64,000 nt of DNA from Agreia sp. COWG (GTDB taxonomy: Bacteria > Actinomycetota > Actinomycetes > Actinomycetales > Microbacteriaceae). Shown here in pieces: positions 60,871 through 64,000 of the stretch; the first letter of the stretch is position 1, and each line of letters opens with the position of its first letter. The notes beneath the pieces were generated by a model. The model saw nothing but the letters and a program-made list of their open reading frames with translations, searched no databases and was not told the DNA's origin. The stretch covers positions 2,728,001 to 2,792,000 of the forward strand of contig NZ_LR882035.1 in the NCBI RefSeq assembly GCF_904528075.1. Direction: 5' to 3'. A program made the position numbers and the translations under genes.

Positions 60871-62700
60871 CTAGAAGTCAGTGTGCCCCAGCTGCGGGCG
60901 GGCGACGAAGTGCACCACGCTTCGGGCGGCACCGTGCAGCTCGAACAGCACCAGCTCGTTCTGCCCCTCGCGCACGAGAGGGCCGGGAACAAACAGGGTG
61001 GTCGCGGGGCCCCGGCTCCAGTAGCGGCCAAGGTTGAAGCCGTTCAGGAACGCCTGCCCCTTGCCCCAGCCCTCGGTACTGAGAAAGAGGTCACGGCCGG
61101 CGGGGGCGGCGAACGTTCCGCGCACGAACGAGGGGCCGGATACGGCGGAGCCGCCGCCCGCCCGCGTGTACAGGCCCGCCGCACCCGACAGCACGGCTTC
61201 GAAGTCGAGCTCGAGCACGCCCCAGCCGGTGATCTGCTCACCGTCGAGGGTCACGCCGCCGATGAGGCCCTTGTGCTCACCGATGCGGGGGCCGTAGTTC
61301 ACGCGGCCCTGGTCTTCGACGAGGATCGCGAGCGAGCAACGGGCCGAGGCGGCAGCGGGCAGCCCGAGGCTGACATCGTGATGATCGCGCTGCAGCACCC
61401 CGACGGGGGCACGGTCGATGAAGACCTGCGCCCTGTCGCGCACCTCGCCGACGGTCAGCACTCGGCCGACCGCGGCGGCATCGGCGGCAGTGTCGGCAGC
61501 AGTGTCTGCAGTGTCCGCAGCAGTGTCGGGGGCCGGACCGATCTCCGCCGTGTAGAGCGCGAAGCCCCTGAACTGCGCGAGCTCGTCCATGCTGGGCAGC
61601 GCGTCGACCGTCGCGGCCTCGCCGAGCCGAGCCGCGGCATCCCACAGCGACACCCGCTCGTCGAGCACGACCTCGAGCTCGACCGCAGCGGCGGGCTGCG
61701 TGGGAACCTCGTCGGGAACGGGAGCGTAGCGCGAGATGACCTCGCGGAAGGCCCAGAACTTCTCGCCGGGCGCTCCCGACTCGGTGAGCGGGGCGTCGTA
61801 GTCGTAACTCGTGACCGTGGGCTGGAACACGCCCTTGTCGTTGGCGCCGTTGGTGAATCCGAAGTTGGTGCCGCCGTGGAACATGTAGATGTTCACGCTG
61901 GCACCGGCGGCGAGCAGCGCGTCGAGCTCACGCGCCGATTCCTGGGCGTCGGTCACGTGGTGGTGGGCGCCCCAGTGGTCGAACCAGCCGTCCCAGAACT
62001 CGGCGCACATCAGCGGCCCCGTCTTCTGGTGCGAGCGCAGGGTGGCGAGCCGCTCCGCCGCGCGCGAGCCGAACGATCCGGTCTTGTGCAGTTCGGGCAG
62101 GCTGCCGTCGGCCAGCATCTGGTCGGTGGGCTGGTCGATCGTGGTGAACGGCACGGTGATGCCACCGGCCCGCGTCAGCTCGATGAGCTTCTTCAGGTAA
62201 CTCTTGTCGTCGCCGTAGGCGCCGTACTCGTTCTCGATCTGCATCAGGATGACGGGACCGCCACGATCGATCTGGCGCGAGGCGACGATGGGCAGCAGCT
62301 CTGCGAAGTACTCGGCGACCGCCGTCATGTAGAGCGGCTCGTCGCGGCGCACGCCGACGGCCGGATCGCTGAAGAGCCAGCCGGGGAAGCCGCCGTTGTC
62401 CCATTCTGCGCAGATGAAGGGGCCGGGACGCACGATCGCGTACATGCCCTCGGCCGCCACGAGGTCGAGAAAGCGGCCGAGGTCGAGGCCGTCCGATGTG
62501 TCGAACGTGCCGCGGGTCGGCGAATGCTCGTTCCACGCCACGTAGGTCTCGATGGTGTTCAGGCCCATGAGCTTGGCCTTGTGGATGCGATCGGCCCAGT
62601 AGTCGGGGTGCACCCTGAAGTAGTGCAGCGCCCCCGACAGGATACGGAACGGCTGGCCGTCGAGAAGGAAGTCGGTCTCACCGATGCGAAAGTCAGGCAT
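60871..62700 (-). CDS. GH35 beta-galactosidase
   Basis: A 609-aa GH35 enzyme. The barrel begins FLLDGQPFRILSGALHYFRV, with GLNTIETYVAWNEHSP and RPGPFICAEWDNGGFPGWL. The acid/base Glu is E158 (MQIENEYGAYG) and the nucleophile Glu is E234 (PLMCAEFWDGWFDHWG). Two beta-sandwich domains follow the barrel, separated by a low-complexity Ala/Asp/Thr insertion near residues 398-417. It removes beta-linked galactose from small substrates in the cytoplasm (no signal peptide). ATG 62700 overlaps the GH51 stop by 8 bp, so the two are coupled. Confidence 0.94.
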   Translation of the reverse strand: MPDFRIGETDFLLDGQPFRILSGALHYFRVHPDYWADRIHKAKLMGLNTIETYVAWNEHSPTRGTFDTSDGLDLGRFLDLVAAEGMYAIVRPGPFICAEWDNGGFPGWLFSDPAVGVRRDEPLYMTAVAEYFAELLPIVASRQIDRGGPVILMQIENEYGAYGDDKSYLKKLIELTRAGGITVPFTTIDQPTDQMLADGSLPELHKTGSFGSRAAERLATLRSHQKTGPLMCAEFWDGWFDHWGAHHHVTDAQESARELDALLAAGASVNIYMFHGGTNFGFTNGANDKGVFQPTVTSYDYDAPLTESGAPGEKFWAFREVISRYAPVPDEVPTQPAAAVELEVVLDERVSLWDAAARLGEAATVDALPSMDELAQFRGFALYTAEIGPAPDTAADTADTAADTAADAAAVGRVLTVGEVRDRAQVFIDRAPVGVLQRDHHDVSLGLPAAASARCSLAILVEDQGRVNYGPRIGEHKGLIGGVTLDGEQITGWGVLELDFEAVLSGAAGLYTRAGGGSAVSGPSFVRGTFAAPAGRDLFLSTEGWGKGQAFLNGFNLGRYWSRGPATTLFVPGPLVREGQNELVLFELHGAARSVVHFVARPQLGHTDF

Positions 62701-64000
62701 TGTCGTTTTCCCGGATCGTGGTGCTCGGCAAGGGGCGAGGAGTCGACAGACGCACGATCGACCACGACAGCGGGGGCAGCGTCAGGCGCGCGTCGCCGTC
62801 GTCGACCGTGACGATGTCGGCATCCCTCGGCAGCACGGCATCCGGTTGCGCCTGCGTATTGCTCGTGGTGCGGGTGCCCCCCTCGGGCACGCCGAGCGTG
62901 CGCTGGTACAGAACGGATGCGATCGGCGAGCCCTCGATGTCGACGGCCACCTCGAGGGGCTCGATGATCGAGCGGTTCACCAGCAGCAGGGTCGTGGTGT
63001 CGCCGTCGGCCAGGGCGACCGCGTCGAGCAGGGCGACGTCGCCGTAGCTGTTCGTCTGCTGCAGGTCTGAATACACCCGGGTGCTCACCACGTCGCCGAT
63101 CGCGAAGCGCGCGGTCAGGGCGAAGGGGTGGAACGTGGTCTGTCTCCAGGCCGGCCCTCCGGGCTCGGAGCGGATGGGTGCGATGACGTTGACGAGCTGG
63201 GCGAGATTGGCCATGCTCACCACGTCGGAGTTGCGCAGGAGCGACATGAGCAGGCTGCCGACCACCACGGCATCGGTCACGGTGTACTCGTCTTCGATGA
63301 TGCGGGGGCGCTCGTTCCACTCGCCCGCGAAGAGCGGCGGCTTGTCGATCTCGTTGAACCGGGTCTGGTTCCAGACGTTCCACTCGTCGACGCTGATGCC
63401 GATGGTGCGATCCGAGCCGTGCTCCGCCAGGGTGTCACGGATGATGTCCGCGACCGTGCGGATGTAGCGGTCGAGCCCGACGCCGGATGCGAGGAAGCTC
63501 TCCACGTCGCCGTTCTCCTCGTAGTACGCGTGCAGCGAGATGTGGTCGAAGACGTCGATGCCATGCTCGAGCACGGTCTTCTCCCACTCACCGAACGTGG
63601 GCATGTCGGCGTTGGAACTGCCGGCGGCGACGAGCTCGATCGAGGGGTCGATCCATTTCATGACCCTGCCGGTCTCGGCGGCGAGCCGACCGTATTCATC
63701 CGCGGTCTTGTGACCGATCTGCCACGGTCCGTCCATCTCGTTGCCGAGGCACCAGAGCGTGATGCCGAAGGGTTCGTCGCGTCCGTTGCCTCGACGCTGT
63801 TCCGCGAGCGCCGTGCCCGACGGGTGGTTGCTGTACTCGAGAAGCGAGGCGGCGTCCTCGATGCCACGGGTGCCCAGGTTGACCGCGTTCATGACCTCGA
63901 CGCCCGCGGTCTCGGCCCAGTCGGCGAACTCGTGCAGGCCCACCTCGTTGGTCTCGATGCTGTGCCAGGCCACCTCGAGCCGCGTGGGGCGCTCCGACAC
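62693..64000 (-). CDS. GH51 alpha-L-arabinofuranosidase, C-terminal part (runs off right edge)
   Basis: About 435 codons of a leftward GH51 arabinofuranosidase whose N-terminus lies beyond the window. Visible: WHSIETNEVGLHEFADWAE, VNLGTRGI, the acid/base Glu in CLGNEMDGPWQIG, HAYYEENGDVESFLA and the nucleophile Glu in ISVDEWNVWNQTRFN, then the C-terminal beta domain. It releases L-arabinose from arabinans or arabinogalactan side chains. Family enzymes are about 500 aa, so perhaps 60-100 residues are missing. It overlaps the GH35 start and heads this part of the operon. Confidence 0.93.
   Translation of the reverse strand: MSERPTRLEVAWHSIETNEVGLHEFADWAETAGVEVMNAVNLGTRGIEDAASLLEYSNHPSGTALAEQRRGNGRDEPFGITLWCLGNEMDGPWQIGHKTADEYGRLAAETGRVMKWIDPSIELVAAGSSNADMPTFGEWEKTVLEHGIDVFDHISLHAYYEENGDVESFLASGVGLDRYIRTVADIIRDTLAEHGSDRTIGISVDEWNVWNQTRFNEIDKPPLFAGEWNERPRIIEDEYTVTDAVVVGSLLMSLLRNSDVVSMANLAQLVNVIAPIRSEPGGPAWRQTTFHPFALTARFAIGDVVSTRVYSDLQQTNSYGDVALLDAVALADGDTTTLLLVNRSIIEPLEVAVDIEGSPIASVLYQRTLGVPEGGTRTTSNTQAQPDAVLPRDADIVTVDDGDARLTLPPLSWSIVRLSTPRPLPSTTIRENDNA

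Overview
This window reads as chromosomal DNA of a high-GC Gram-positive actinobacterium, most probably Microbacteriaceae (Micrococcales). Reasons: a C50 carotenoid cluster of the crtE-crtB-crtI-crtYe-crtYf-crtEb type with a divergent idi; a dnaK-grpE-dnaJ-hspR operon with HAIR operators instead of hrcA/CIRCE; frequent GTG starts; and many genes coupled by ATGA or GTGA overlaps. The family is inferred from gene content, not from rRNA, which is absent. I see no transposase, integrase, phage gene, plasmid gene or CRISPR array, so this is mostly core and metabolic chromosome with a few repeat-rich islands.

Layout. 1-6.6 kb: the N-terminal part of a RecB-like nuclease, two MFS transporters (one coupled to a marR gene with a clear operator), a CPA1 Na+/H+ antiporter, a HAD phosphatase and a 65-aa small protein. 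7.0-11.5 kb: an endonuclease-like protein, a threonine-aldolase-family enzyme, a nitroreductase and an amino-acid permease. 11.6-17.3 kb: clpB (without the usual N domain) behind a HAIR box, then a SWIM-SNF2 helicase. 17.4-19.3 kb: a probable cyclic-di-AMP riboswitch ahead of a secreted NlpC/P60 peptidase, then two small unknown genes interleaved with two copies of a 78-bp palindromic repeat.

19.4-28.4 kb: an amine catabolism locus (aminoaldehyde dehydrogenase, GABA-type aminotransferase, copper amine oxidase, universal stress protein, APC permease) with a convergent GntR-FCD regulator carrying an unusual C-terminal Cache-like domain. The enzymes make a coherent route: amine uptake, oxidative deamination to an aldehyde, oxidation to an amino acid, transamination to a semialdehyde. 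28.4-34.0 kb: two methyltransferases, a GT87-like membrane glycosyltransferase, an isochorismatase-like hydrolase, an acetyltransferase and a GlpX-type phosphatase lacking the usual C-terminus.

34.0-39.4 kb: the HspR heat-shock operon, read leftward, with two HAIR boxes upstream, one lying inside the 3' end of a ROK-family gene. 39.5-42.7 kb: a UMF1-type MFS transporter and a second endonuclease-like gene bracketed by inverted repeats. 42.7-48.9 kb: the carotenoid cluster. 49.0-55.5 kb: an Mrp Na+/H+ antiporter operon with fused mrpA-mrpB. 55.7-58.8 kb: dcd, tRNA-Gly(CCC), a GlsB-like membrane protein, an orphan LuxR response regulator, acetolactate decarboxylase and a PPOX-fold flavoenzyme. 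58.8-64 kb: a glycoside hydrolase operon GH51-GH35-GH42, read leftward and open at the right edge, fitting breakdown of arabinose- and galactose-containing plant polysaccharide.

Nothing here is clearly a wholly new system. The best leads are the GntR-Cache regulator with its large inverted-repeat upstream region and copper-amine-oxidase operon, and the endonuclease-like gene framed by matched inverted repeats.
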